NCBI GenBank assembly: GCA_023376005.1
Contig: CM042179.1
Coordinates: forward strand, 17,066,054 to 17,130,053
Source: Doryteuthis pealeii
Lineage: Eukaryota > Mollusca > Cephalopoda > Myopsida > Loliginidae
DNA: 64,000 bases
Direction of reading: 5' to 3'
The notes under the pieces were generated by a model. The model searched no databases. It had not been told where the DNA came from and saw nothing but the letters and a program-made list of their open reading frames with translations. Shown piece by piece: positions 28,301-40,700 of the stretch. The translations under genes and the position numbers were made by a program. Positions within the stretch are counted from its first letter, which is position 1, and the number at the start of each line of letters is the position of its first letter.

Positions 28301-29034
28301 AGGTATGACCAAAGATTACAAAGGGAAATAAAAAAAATTTTTTTTTTTAATTTTCAAACAATTACCAAAAATCAGAGAATTGCCCAGGTTTTAATGAAAT
28401 TATCACCACTCTATTCATTAATGACTTAATTTTATAATGAATAGCTTATTTTATATTAAAAAAAACAAAAAACTTTTAAAGTGTTTTATCAATTCAGATT
28501 GGTCATTTGAATAAAATAAAAAATTCCAGTCCCTAATTTTTACATTTCTAGAAAGATCAAATCCTGAAGACCATATCAAAAATAACATTTTTTTTAAATT
28601 AAAAAGTCACCCCAAAAAGTTATTTGAAAATTTAAAATTTATTTTCTTAAACCAGTTTAGTAGGAAAATTGACTTCAAACCAGATTATTCCTGCCCAAGA
28701 CATGCTATTAAGTAGTACCTCATTGACCAAACCTGATTATGAGATAAGTTTCTCTAATTAGTGGAAAATAAAATCTTGATCCACTTAAAAAATGACCTAT
28801 GTCAGTGATAGAAATGTCGGGTAAATACAAAAATAATAAAATCTAACAAATTGTTGTCTGAATGTTTTGAGATGAGGCTTGATACTTTGTATTATTTTAA
28901 TTTTCAAACTGTTGTCCTCATCTTTATTGACATTTAAACGTTTTGGCTGATGTACCTTCTTCAGTTGTTTCATGTTGAACTCTTGAGCCTTCATGTCATA
29001 ATCAGGTGCCTTCACGGAACTTTGAACTGAACCC
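28301..29034. other. AT-rich sequence
   Basis: A 72-codon minus-strand frame (28797-29015) includes CAACTGAAGAAGGTACATCA on the minus strand, which looks like a retroelement 3' tail rather than a gene. Confidence 0.4.
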
Positions 29035-29225
29035 TTTATTCAAACCACCTTTGTAGACTGTTCTCATTCTGTCAACCATGACCGGGCACAAATGTTAAGC
29101 TATGTTAAGTATTCTTTTTTATTATCACCCGTGGTCAGGATTGAACCTGTAACCTACAGATGATTGTCACTTAGAACTGTATTAACTCAACCCCTATATC
29201 CGTTGCACTATGTGTCCTACAGGTC
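29035..29225 (-). mobile_element. tRNA-like SINE fragment
   Basis: On the minus strand an A-box-like CATAGTGCAACGG and a B-box-like ACAGGTTCAATCC are about 55 nt apart. A CCACGGGTG-type end follows. It differs from S1-S4. It lies next to a block (CACCTGAAGAAAGCAGG) that runs into (GT)n-(AT)n. Confidence 0.5.
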
Positions 29226-29269
29226 AGAAAACACCTGAAGAAAGCAGGAGGGGACATAGGCTGAAACTT

Positions 29270-29270
<1 letters not shown>

Positions 29271-29315
<45 letters not shown>
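29271..29315. repeat. (GT)n-(AT)n microsatellite
   Basis: Compound dinucleotide tract following GGCTGAAACTTT, an arrangement common at retroelement 3' ends. Confidence 0.95.
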
Positions 29316-29318
<3 letters not shown>

Positions 29319-30648
29319 GATAAAGATGAAGACAACAATAAAAAAAATAATAATAATACAAACAAATTTTTATACAGATAACATTTTTAAAATTCAGTGG
29401 CAATTCTGTTTGCTTATTGTAGTCTCCCTTACAAGAAAATTGTTCCAGATAAAGAAATAACACCTTGCAAATTTTATGACATTATAATTCAGGGATAAGA
29501 ACAAGAAATTCCATTTCCATCTGAAAATTAGGGTAGAAACCATAAGAGAAAAATAGGAACACTTGAATACCTAGTTTTAAAAAATTCAATGAGGATTTAC
29601 AGAACCAATTAACACAAATTCACATTGGATGAAATGAGTAATTTATTTCCTTTTAGATACAACCACATTTTGCATAAAGGTTTTACATCTTGGGTACACT
29701 AACAAAACCTTAACCCTCCTCAAGTCATTTAAAGTGAAATGTATTTCTTACATCTTTATCTATTTAATGACTATTCTTTCATAAATTTTTTTTGGTTAAC
29801 TTGAAAGACAACCACTAAAAAGGTAATGTCTAAATGAAACGTATTTCAATTGAAAGCAGGTTTCCATTTTAAGAACATTCAACAACAATACTGGGTAAGT
29901 GGTTTGGTCAGATTATTTATACTAGACATTTTTTCAAACATTTCCAGCTCTTGTCATCAGTTGCCTTATTGTAAACTTTGGTCCCACTTGTCCTACATCA
30001 CAACACCACCAACACCATATTCTCTACAAATTTACAAGACACTGAAAAATTACCCAAATTTTATAAAAAATCTGGAATTCCGAGGATTCCAGGAAAATTC
30101 TCCCCCCCCCCCCCCAAATTTTATACATGCACATCTAGATTCTTGTTTACATGACATAGTACAAGGAAACAATATGAAAATAGTTAAAATAATTAAACCA
30201 CTACAAATTAAGCAAAATATATTACATCATATCATATATATGTTCTAAATTTTAACGCTTTGTTTTACTTGATATTAAATTTTATTCAATTGCAGAGGTT
30301 TTTATTGTCAATTTTTATTTTAAGTTTTTCTTGACTTTTAGTTATTATGTCACTTATCTATAAATTCAATAACTGAATAAATTAAAGCTCTAGTGAAAAC
30401 TTCATTAGGAATTATCAATGTTAATGATGGTGACAAACAAAAGTGACCTTACATTTTTATTATAACATTTCAATTTTAATTGGTTCAAATGAATGTATGA
30501 AAATTTAAATCATATAGATATTTGAATTCTTAAAAACTTTTCTTGAATACACTAGAGAAATAAAATCTAATATTTATATAAGGAGATATATTTAAAAAGA
30601 AAAAAAGAAAAAGAAAAAGAAAAAAAGAATCAATTAAGAAAGCTTAAA
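29316..30648. other. AT-rich sequence
   Basis: C14 tract near 30102-30115; (AAAAAG)n near 30598-30630. The 132-codon frame at 29850-30248 crosses the C tract and shows no domain. Confidence 0.5.
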
Positions 30649-32003
30649 ATAGACACTACCAATTTGTGCACTCATTTTCATTTTAAAAATGAATTAAAAT
30701 TAGTTAAATCAATTTAAGGTTAAATTTTTGTTTTAGTCAAAAAGTAGTAACATATCAGTAAAAAAAGCAAAATAATATTACATGTAATTTATTTTTAATA
30801 CATTTTAAACAATTAAATTCACCCCAAAAATGGCTAAGTGAAGATTTATGATGTACTCAAAATAAACCCTTTTATAATAATTTCAAAATATTTTCAAAAG
30901 TTTCTTCTTAGAAAACAATAACAAAAAATAAATAAATAAATAAATATACCATATACAGAAAAATTACTAACTTGTTGATATTTATTTAAATGTAATATAA
31001 TTTTTTGTTGTTGTTCCAAACACACAGTTCATAAAACTTCTTTATCTTTAGTAGGGAAACCTTTTGTAGGGAAAAAAAGTTTAGCATGATATGTCCGTAT
31101 CTATGGGAAGTCATAAGTGACAATTCACTAACCTAGATTGATAAACAAAAAATTACCAAAAATCAGTGAATTATCTGATTTTAATAAAATTTTCAATGAA
31201 TTCTTTCTTTTAAATTACTGAATCGTTTCAAGCAAACAGATGCAATGGAAATAAATTGAAATTCTTTAAAATAAATATTACTGTTCGCGTCATCCATATG
31301 CAGTTTGAGAAAACAATCCATATACCTAATTAATAGATAAAATTCATTTAAAATATGAAACGCCTAATTTCAATTTTGAAATGTTATATTTTTAGATTCT
31401 AAAAACAAATATTTATTTAATAACAAACCTACTTTAGTATTATTATCTAATGATTCAATGGAGAAAACTCAACTGAGAAGTTAAGCCTTTTAGACAGAAC
31501 AAACATCGATGTATAATTTTTCATTGATAATCTAAAAGTTAATCATTTTTCACTGATAATCTAAAAGTCAATTATAGACAAAAAACAACAGAATAAAAAA
31601 AAAATTTTTTAAAAAACATTTTTTTTTTTTAATTTACTTATTTTCTACCAGAGGTGCCCCTTTAATTTTTTTTTCTTTTTCTATTCACACCTTCGGTCTT
31701 TTGTCTTTTTATTCATACTATAATTAGTTTAAAAAGTATATAACCACACAGATATTTTGCGCCCCAAAGGGCGGGGGAATCAAAATTAAGTGACCTGGAA
31801 AAAAACAAACAAAAAAACAAAAACAAAGTTTTAAAATAAAATAACTCATGCATTATAAAATTCATTCATTGATAAATTAATACTGAAAATTTCATTAAGA
31901 TCGGATAATTCCTTGATTTTTGTAATTCTTTTTCAATTAGGCGGGAGGGGGTAAACTTATATTTTGTAAAATACGTCTGTGACGTAAAAATTGGCAGTAC
32001 CTA
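30649..32003 (+). mobile_element. Family C DNA element, copy C1
   Basis: About 1,355 bp, non-coding. The right end reads GGCAGTACCTA. The left end TAGACACTACCA is a drifted version of TAGGTACTGGCA. The flanks GCTTAAAA and ACTTAAAG agree at 6 of 8 positions, a probable decayed 8-bp duplication. The body contains a diagnostic block near both ends (ACCAAAAATCAG with GAATTATCTGATTTTAAT, and the reverse form near 31880-31925). It aligns with C2 (reverse), C3 and C4. Confidence 0.7.
31516..31573 (+). repeat. 29-bp tandem duplication
   Basis: Two adjacent units starting ATTTTTCA, inside copy C1 and absent from C2 and C3. Confidence 0.85.
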
Positions 32004-32582
32004 ACTTAAAGAAACACATTTTTTTTAAGTCTGATTGCGGGCAGACAACCATAAACAATTAGACATCTTTTATTATTATTATTATTTCAGCACACATTTT
32101 GTCTTAATCTATTCTACAACAGAAATGTTTTGTTTGAATCATATTTTAATTGTACGTTTTTAAAAGGGAGAACTGCAATTTGCCTGATGCAAGAAAAATA
32201 TTTTAGAAATATTTTTACATTCATTCAAGTTGAGTATTTATGTTAAATAATTTTTAGATATTGGATTTATTTCACTTTCTAACACTAGCGATTTCACACA
32301 CAACCGACTTTTTAATAAAATAAAGTTAGAGTACAATGTATTAAGGCGTACTTAATTTTAAAAAGATAGACGATTGTATTATCAAAATTGAAGACATTAT
32401 CCAACGAAGCGCAGGACATATGCAACGGTCCACTTTGATGAAAACGAATGGTAACATGACTATCCTCACAGATTGGGCCACTTTGATCTACGATCATCAT
32501 CCAAATTAGCGCTGCCGGTTTACACCTCACCTCTAATCATCTGTCGTAGCCTGATAAAGGGTTTTTCTACCCCCATTACTAG
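32004..32582. other. Sequence upstream of a candidate exon
   Basis: (TTA)n near 32070-32085. From about 32380 the composition becomes more balanced. A 72-codon minus-strand frame (32312-32530) has no recognised domain. Confidence 0.4.
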
Positions 32583-32778
32583 ACCTACCCTATGAAACTG
32601 TATACGAGACGTGTGTACAATATGGCGTTGACCTAGCAGACAACACCACAGTTCAACAAAAATGGGACGTCATCCAGTGCAAGAAAGTTCGGACAGCCTC
32701 ATTAGTTCGCTTGACCAACATCGTCATCCAAGTCTCAAATCCACCTTCCAGCCTCAGACGATTATGGATAAACATTAG
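32583..32778 (+). CDS. Candidate internal exon, unknown product
   Basis: A 196-nt segment with an uninterrupted frame of 64 codons (starting LPYETVYETCVQYG, ending RRLWINI). It is bounded by a pyrimidine-rich acceptor TTTTTCTACCCCCATTACTAG and a strong donor AG|GTACGT. The frame is closed by stops just upstream of the acceptor, as expected of an exon. It is richer in GC than the flanks. No domain was recognised and no partner exon is assured. Host-gene exon is the preferred reading; an old transposon fragment is the alternative. Confidence 0.4.
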
Positions 32779-33444
32779 GTACGTACAAAAACGCAAATTT
32801 TTTTTCAATTACCACTCCCCAAATCAGCTAATTATATTTTATTATTATTATTATTATATTTATTATTTTATTATATTTCCCCTAAAAATTCTGAAGACTT
32901 GATTTGTACAAGTTTTAAAGATAATTCCATGGACAATTTGATTTTGTTTACATTTTACAGTGTATAGACACTTTATTTTTGAAGTTCAAATAACGGTAAA
33001 ATAAGGTACAATATTGCTCTTCTATACATTTTTTTTTACTTTATTCGTTTTCGTAGCTTAATATTCTAAGATGTGATTAATAAAAGAGAATAAAATTCAG
33101 ATAAAAAGTTTTTTTAATAATCTTTTTAAAATTAACATCCGTATATTAATTTCTACCACTAACCACAAGTGACTGGGATTTTGTTAATGCAAAATGAATT
33201 TTTAAAAATACTGAATAAATAAATCTAACTGATAAGATAAAAAATATTTTTATCTAAATAGCACTTTTTTTTTTTTTTCCTGAGTGGTTTTTCATTGGAC
33301 GATATTTTTTCTACAGAGGTTCGCAAGAAAACAATATAAAAACTAGCTTTTCTAGGAATAAAAAAAAAACACAAAAAACACACACACACACAAAAAAAAA
33401 CTGGTAATAACGTTTTTGATCATCCATACTTTAGAAGTAATAAA
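32779..33444. other. AT-rich sequence
   Basis: (TTA)n at about 32836-32860 and a short (CA)n near 33375. Nothing else. Confidence 0.5.
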
Positions 33445-33770
33445 TCATAGCCGGTAAAAAGTATATTTTTTGAACATGCTTACTAAACATTCTACCCTCA
33501 AAGTCAGTCGGTACCCAGCTGGATAACAACTGTTTCCGAATAGGCGTTTTAGATTCCAAATAGACAAAGACACGTTATAAACAATCCCAGTTGTATCAAA
33601 ATCTCTAACATAAAAGTGCCATTGTGGTTCTACGGTGGATGAATTTAGATTGCACCAGCTGTCTTGTCGCATAAACGTCACTTGTTTTCCTCGGTATTCC
33701 GCCATCAACGATATCAAGCGTGCTCTGAACGCAATTGCCAGGCAATCTGAAGATTGTTGTACCTGTTGCG
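33445..33770 (-). CDS. Candidate exon on the minus strand, unknown product
   Basis: The minus strand is open from about 33770 to a stop at 33445. It reads through RARLISLMAEYRGKQ, WHFYVRDFDTTG and NVSLSIWNLKR. The residue mix (W, C, D, H, P) and balanced composition are protein-like. A possible donor GTAAGC follows the codons for RVECL. No family identified. It faces the plus-strand candidate at 32.6 kb, so the two cannot belong to one transcript. Confidence 0.3.
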
Positions 33771-34086
33771 GTTGAAACGTCCGGTGTCCTAAGCCCTAGT
33801 CTCCTTATTCCACACAAACTGGTTTAAGGACGGCTGACTAGAAATAAGCACCAAAGCGGTTGAATGTTTTGTTTTTTTCCAAGAATTTCCCTTGCAAAAA
33901 AATTATATTAAAAGATCCTTTAGTATTAATAAGTATTGATAGTGCAGTATTGTAGACTTCCAAGCAGCCACGGTTGTCATGGTTTCTATAAGCAACCAAC
34001 CATAAAATCTCCATACATTACAGTCTCATTTTTTAAATGTAACACAAAGCAATTTAAGGTAGGCTATGTTTTTCTTTTGACCAATG

Positions 34087-34117
<31 letters not shown>

Positions 34118-34281
34118 AAAGAAAAGATTTAGGTGACCCTGTTCAATGATGGATTCCAATGTCCTGGCACTGACGGATTATACAATTTAACCTTCAACCA
34201 CATTACTAAACGCTGAATTTCGATATTTGATCATGAATTTTTTTCTTAATATTCTACATATATCCACGCACTAATAACGAA
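33771..34281. other. Intergenic, long poly(A)
   Basis: An A run of about 28 at 34087-34114; otherwise nothing recognised. Confidence 0.5.
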
Positions 34282-34289
34282 AAAAAGAA

Positions 34290-36283
34290 GGCTGACTTCT
34301 GATTTAGGTCGGAAAATTAAAACGGAAAGTTTTTCGGTGGTACACAATGACAGTTTCACTACAGTCTATGAATTAACATTTTACGAATTGGGTTACGGTT
34401 TTAGGGGATTAAGGTTGTTTTTAATTACGTGTTGCTTAAAAAATAAACAAAAAACTAAAATTACTAGGGACCACCAATTGATCAGTTTAGGCCATCTTGA
34501 ATAAAACGGAAATAAATATTTATTTGTTTATCAAAAATCTCGTAAAAAAAAACAATTAAAGATCGTACAGGGTCGTTACAAAGAAAAATAGTTAATTCAA
34601 AGATCAAATTATCCGATTGGGAAAAATTACATTGTTACCTTAAAAAATAAATAAACCTATCCATATTACATGCGAAAGGGTAATTTTCAGACCGCAATTT
34701 AGACAGAAAAAAATACATATCATTACCCTCTTACGGTTATGCGTCTACGTACGGCATACTTTTTTAGCCAAAATTTACTATTAAAATAAAAACTTGAAAA
34801 ACATTAATATTAAAATTTCGCAGTGAAATTGACGTTAAAAAAATGTCTTCAGTTTTAGTATTAAATCGAAAATAAAATGAAAATTTGAATATTTTTTCTA
34901 AGAGAAAAACTGATAAAATAATCAATATATACTTTTTATTCTAATTGGTCTAAAAAGTTAAATAAAATATTTTTTTACGCTAAGAAAAACAAACTTTTTT
35001 ACTGAGAAGCGTTTCGTCTCTTTGTACAAAACAAATATGTCAGTTTTGGTCTTCCGTATATTCTAAGAATCACACATTCAACAATAAAAAAAATACAAAT
35101 TCTTTTTAAAATATTAATCGAGCTCAGATCGGACCAATTTTTAGTTCACCTGAATTCTATTTTTAAATATCCGTTAAAAATTCGATTTTTTGACGCAGAA
35201 AAAAAAATTAATATATTTCACGCAGAAAATAAAAATATTTAAGCACACAAAAGATTGAAAATCTCTTAAAAATTAATTTCTTAAATTTTTTTTTTTTTTT
35301 TTTTTTTTACAATTTAATAGAATATAATACATACCAAAAGCAAAAAAAGTTTTCAAATATTAATATTATGACATTTTTTTGCACTTTTTATTTTCGATTT
35401 CATTAATTTTTCCTAAAAAAAAATACAGCTCGGTACGTTATAGAATTTCATTGATATAGTTATTCAGACTCTTATCTTTATAGAAAAAAAGTACAAAATT
35501 TTTCCGACGCGTCATTTTTTTTATCTCATAAACAAAAATAGGGGGGGGGATAGACCTCGTAAAAAAATATTTCCCCTAATATATTTTAGAAAAAAACTAT
35601 TTCAGATGTATTTACGTACAATGGTAAACATTTATGGAAATTTTCGTGAAAATCAGATTATTAATTGATTTTTCATAGAATTTAAAAAAAAAAAAAAAAA
35701 AAACTCTTATCGTAACTTGTTTTTATCTACGTTAAATTTCAGTTGATTTAACAGTGCAAAAATGAAAACATTGTTCTTCAATCATAATTTTCATTATTTC
35801 CGTAAGCTGAAAACATTTTTTTTTAAATCATCAGGAGTTTATTTAATGTTTTTTTTCTTTCGAATGGAAAAAAGATTTTCAAGAAAATATTAATTTTTCT
35901 GCAAGTTTCATAGTGTTAAATATAGGGAGGGGGGGGTAAATTTCACAGGGTAAAATTAGTGGTACCTACAAATTACTATACATTTAATGTTGAAAAATAT
36001 TTTTTTTTAAACTAAGTTTAATTGAAATTATACATTGCAATACTAACACAAACAACTGTCTCAATAACAGATTCAATAATTAATTTCAATGGTTAATTAA
36101 ATGTATAGTAATTTGGATTTTTGTTGGTTTTTTTTAAGCAATACGTAATTAAAAACAACCTTAATCCTCTAAAACCGTAACCCAATTCGCAAAATTGGAA
36201 TTCATAGACTGTAGTTAAACTGTCATTGGGTACCACCAAAAAACTTTCCGTTTTAATTTTCCGACCTAAATCAAAAGTCAGCC
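34290..36283. mobile_element. Family A element split by a family B insertion
   Basis: The outer ends GGCTGACTTCTGATTT and AAATCAAAAGTCAGCC are inverted repeats. They are flanked by identical 8-bp direct repeats AAAAAGAA (34282-34289 and 36284-36291). The A sequence is 34290-34464 plus 35969-36283, about 490 bp, and matches 1-516. Copy B2 lies between. Non-coding. Confidence 0.85.
34465..35968 (-). mobile_element. Family B DNA element, copy B2 (nested in A)
   Basis: About 1,504 bp, reverse complement of B1. The ends read TAGGGACCACCA and GTGGTACCTA. The flanking copies AAAATTAC and CAAATTAC (7 of 8 identical) are 8-bp duplications of the A-element site CAAATTACTATAC seen intact near 340. G tracts at about 35522-35529 and 35930-35937 sit at positions matching the C tracts of B1. 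No transposase frame. Confidence 0.88.
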
Positions 36284-36343
36284 AAAAAGAATATATGAAG
36301 GAAAATATTCAAAATTTATTTTCAAGTTAATTTTATCATATTT

Positions 36344-37684
36344 TAGGTACTGGCAAAATGATCCTAAAATGCGTTTTTGACAAAATGACTTTAGAAATGA
36401 TACAGAAAATAATTTACCAAAAATCAGGTAATTATCGGATTTTAATGAAATTTTCAGTGTTTATTTATCAATGAATGATCTTTATAATGCATTATTTATT
36501 TTATTCCAAAACTTTCTCATTTTTTTAGGTCACTTAATTTTGCCCCCCCCCCCCCTTATGTTGGGGGCGTAAAATTTTTCGAATTGATCTTATACTGTAC
36601 TAATTACAGTATAAATAGAGATAAAAGACCGAAGTTATGAATAGAAACAAAAAAAAATTTTACGGTGGCTTTTCTATGAGAAAATAAATACCGAAAATCG
36701 AAAAATAAAATGTAAAAAAATAATAATTAATTAATTTTTTGGATTTCTTTTTTACTCATTTCGATAATTATTTAATTGGCTATTATCTTCTAAAAGAAAA
36801 AATTATACATTGATATTTTTTCTGCTTAAAAAAGGTGGGGGGTACATTTTCAATAGAGTTTTTCTTCAAAACATTACTTTCGTCTAAAAAAAAATGAGGT
36901 TTGCATTAAGTAGATATTTATTTCTAGAATCAAAAAATATAATATTTTAAACTTAGCATCATGCTTTTCACATTTTAAATGAATTTTATATATTAATTTT
37001 TCATAGCAAAAATACTAAATTAAAGTTTTGAAATAAAATAACTGATGCATTATAAGTAAGTAAGTAAAGTCGACGGGCGGCCTAAAGTCGGTATCAGCCA
37101 ATCAGCGAGGGAGTCTATCCCCTTTTCAATAGCGCTAGACCAAGGAGATTGTTTTAGCATCTGAGGTGGAGCGCCACGCCTATCATCAGCTCCTTTACCG
37201 CACAGATCCCTGTGCTACTCATACGCTGAGTTGGCGAGGACCGGTATCGGACTAGGAACCTTGTGGTTTCTAGCCGAACGCTCTACCGACTGAGCTAACC
37301 CGGCCCATTCCATGCCAAGATAATAGCCATGAATGGATGCATTATAAAATTCATTAATTGATAAATCAATACTGAAAATTTCATTAAAATCGGATAGTTA
37401 CCTGATTTTTGGTAAATTGTTTTGCAATCGCGAATGTTACATTCAAATTGTAAACAAGCGCGTAAAACCATTGAAAAATAGGATGGCGGATCGCGTCGAA
37501 ATTGACCAAAACAAATACTTTTAAATCTACTAAAAATAAACTGCATATGTAATGATATTTTTCTTTTTTTTTAATGATGGTTACTACTTATCGATTTAGA
37601 CAAAGTTTGACCTTAAATAATAGATTTAATTATTTTTAATTCGCTTTTAAAACTCCTACCAGACGATTTTATTGCCAGTACCTA
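36344..37684 (-). mobile_element. Family C DNA element, copy C2 (with SINE inserted)
   Basis: Termini TAGGTACTGGCAA and TTGCCAGTACCTA are perfect 13-bp inverted repeats. The length is about 1.34 kb including a 280-bp SINE. The interior is the reverse complement of C3 (46277-47195). A C12 tract near 36543 and a G6 near 36836 match C and G tracts in C3. The possible flanking duplication is weak (5 of 8). No transposase frame. Confidence 0.8.
37056..37335 (-). mobile_element. tRNA-derived SINE, full length (S1 family)
   Basis: The most complete S1 copy. On the minus strand the head reads GGGCCGGGTTAGCTCAGTCGG, then GTAGAGCGTTCGGCTAG (box A region), then GGTTCCTAGTCCGATACCGG (box B). The conserved body and a tail ending in (ACTT)n follow. 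It is flanked by a 12-bp direct repeat GATGCATTATAA (37044-37055 and 37336-37347), a reverse-transcription insertion signature. About 30 extra bases precede the head. Confidence 0.9.
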
Positions 37685-37739
37685 CAATATTGCTAAGACG
37701 AAAGATGGGGGGGGGGGATATCCTAATAGAAAAAAATTG

Positions 37740-37799
<60 letters not shown>

Positions 37800-40700
37800 A
37801 GGTCTTTAAAAAGTTATTTTTGTAAAATGACTTTTCAAAGACACTTTTTTGTGATGAAAATTTAGATGAGAAACACCTTGATTTTTAAAATCACTAAAAA
37901 TGTGTCTAAAACTATCTAATTTTAATAAGAATTTTCGGTAATCATTCAAATTTTAAAAAATTAACAAGTATTTTCTAAGAAAATTTCGCGGAAATTTGTG
38001 AAGCCAAATCACCCTTATTTGCTTTTATGAAAAATCTCAAAATTCACATTTAAAAAGTTTACTTTTACATGTCATGATAAATATAACATTTAATGCAATG
38101 TCTTATTAAATGATGAGGTGGGGGTGAAACTGAGAGAGAAGAATTCAATTTATGTCATTCGAGTGCATCTTGTCAACCTTCAGTGGCAAAGAACTTTTAG
38201 AAATGCTTCCAATGACACATGGATGTCTTGAAACGAAACTTTCAGTGGCTAATTTGTTTAATTTTTAACAAATCAAAACTGGTTTTTCCCATCTCCATAG
38301 AATACAAACAGAAAAAGAGGCAACTGATTCTTGCATTAAAAAGGGGGGTGGGGTGTACTGTGTGTGTGTGTGTGTGTATATACATAGGTTACGGCATTAT
38401 TTGTTTTCATACTTGACCAACCAGTTACGAGGATAACTAATTTGAATATTCAGCTTTAAAAGAGCAAATATTTTTGTTATTTCCAATCTGAACTGTTGTG
38501 ATACTAACAATCGCAACAGATCCGATTACATAAGAAAATCTAACATCTAAATTTTTTTTTATCTCTGAAACGTTTTTTTTTTTTTTTTATCGAATTTATT
38601 TAAATTAAATAATTTAATGAAGAAAAACAAAACAAAAGATTGATGAAAATGAATATACACAAAATTAAAAAAAATTTTTTTTTTTTTTTACATTCAAGTT
38701 GGTTTTTTGTTAGTAAACAAAATCGAATGAGTTTTTGTTTATTAGCAAAAAAGAAATTTGGATGTAAAAGCTAAATATAATTTAAAAAGTAGGGTTGGAA
38801 TTCCTAATCCTTAAAAAATATAAATAAATAAAATATCTATGATAGATATTTTTTTATCGATTATATTTTACTCAGAAATAATATAAATGTTGATTGGCTA
38901 TGAAGGAAAAAAGAAAAGTTACGTTAATGTGTTTGCGTGATAATTTTGCCATAGTTAATGCAACCTCAACTGTCTTTTGTCCCAGTCAAAAACGGGTACT
39001 TCTAATAATAGTATATCCCACAACATGGTCTCCCAACAATGAGAAATTCTGTTTTCTGTAACTCGTAGAAGCGAAAATAAACTAACCACACAAACAAAAT
39101 GTATTATTACTAGTGAAATCAGTTTGCACACACGGCAAAAAGATAAATTTACATAAGCTATTACAATTTCTACCTACTAGACCTAAATCAGGTTACTTTA
39201 AATGTTACTACTCGAATATTTTGTTCCAGGCAACGACGGGCACCTTTGGAGTGTTTATAAATTTCCGTTTCTAAAGAGAGAGAGAGAGAGAGAGGAAAAA
39301 AAAGCCTCGTTTTCATAAACATCATCGCAACAAGAAGGAAGTTTAATAAACAATGTTTACTAAACAATAAGCCCAAAATAAAATGATTTTTGTAAATAGT
39401 TACTTTAAAAACATTAAATCTAATTAAATGTCGGAAACTTGAATATACTTATTATCCCTTCCCGTTTTAGATAAGTTTATTTTACAATTTCCGTATTTAA
39501 AAGAATAAATAATTGAGGCAGAAAGCAAACGTGATATACTACACAATGTTATACAATACATTAAAAAAAAGAAGATCTGTGTAAAGGCCCTTTACTAAAG
39601 GGAGTTCGGTTTAATACTGCCATTAAGATTGTTGTTAATTTAATTTAAAATATAACATAAGTGTAGTGTAAAAAGGGAAAAGTACTGATTGTTCGAGCAG
39701 TATTTACTACTTAGCAATTTTGAAATATTAACATTTAATAAAGTTTATTAAATAAAATAAACATGTCCACAAAGCTTTAACAAATTTACAGAAAGTAAAT
39801 TCAGAATGTTATTCGTTTTAAATCGAAATAAATTTTACTTATTTGTATGTTACTTTTAATATTTCCATAAAAAAAATCAAATTTAACCATAGTAAAATTA
39901 CTAGTTTCTTACTCAATAATTGTACTGAATTTTAATCTTAAAATCTTCTAAGAGACATTCCACAGTTTGTTTGGTTCTTTTTTTTATTTTAAAGTGAACA
40001 CTTGTTTTTTTTGTTTTGTTTTGTTTTTTAATTTTTTTATTATTATTCATGTGTTTTCTATTAATTTTGAAGAAATTTTTACTTTCATTTTTTTTTTGGG
40101 GGGGGGTGATAAAAAAAAAATTAATCCAGAAATTTTTTTTACAAAAACCCTAAAAGACTTTTTTTCGTATGGATCTCAGGATTAAACAGAAAAGATGGTG
40201 GAGAGGAGAGAGTCCAAATCCTGAATATGCTACTTTAGTTTTTTATCCATATGGTTGGATGCTGTTAAGCCACGTGACCATATTAAGGGAAGTAACTTAG
40301 TGTTTTTTGTTTTGTTTTTTAATTTTATATAGGATTCACTATTATCCCAAACAGTAAACGTACTAATTGAAATGTGGAAGAAATATTCAAATAAATCTTT
40401 AATATATAAACCTGTAAGCTAGCAAACGTTTATTCCAATAATTAAAAAAAAAAAAAAAAAAACATAAAAACAAAAAAATATTGGCATTATTTCCAACAAT
40501 TTATTTTCATGATATAAAAAGAATGTAAAAAAACAATCAAAATCTTGTCAATCTCTAATGACGAAAGTAGTAGCTCAATTTTATTCTCAATTCTTAAAGA
40601 AAAAGGAAGCAAAATATAATAAAAGGTTTATCATTAAATCGAGAAAAAATGTCAAATAAAAAGAAACAAAATGCTGCTGTAAATCTATATCGAATTTATG

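Noticed and set aside
29850..30248. 132-codon plus-strand frame
   Set aside because: Held open across a C14 homopolymer (poly-Pro), low-complexity, no splice context.
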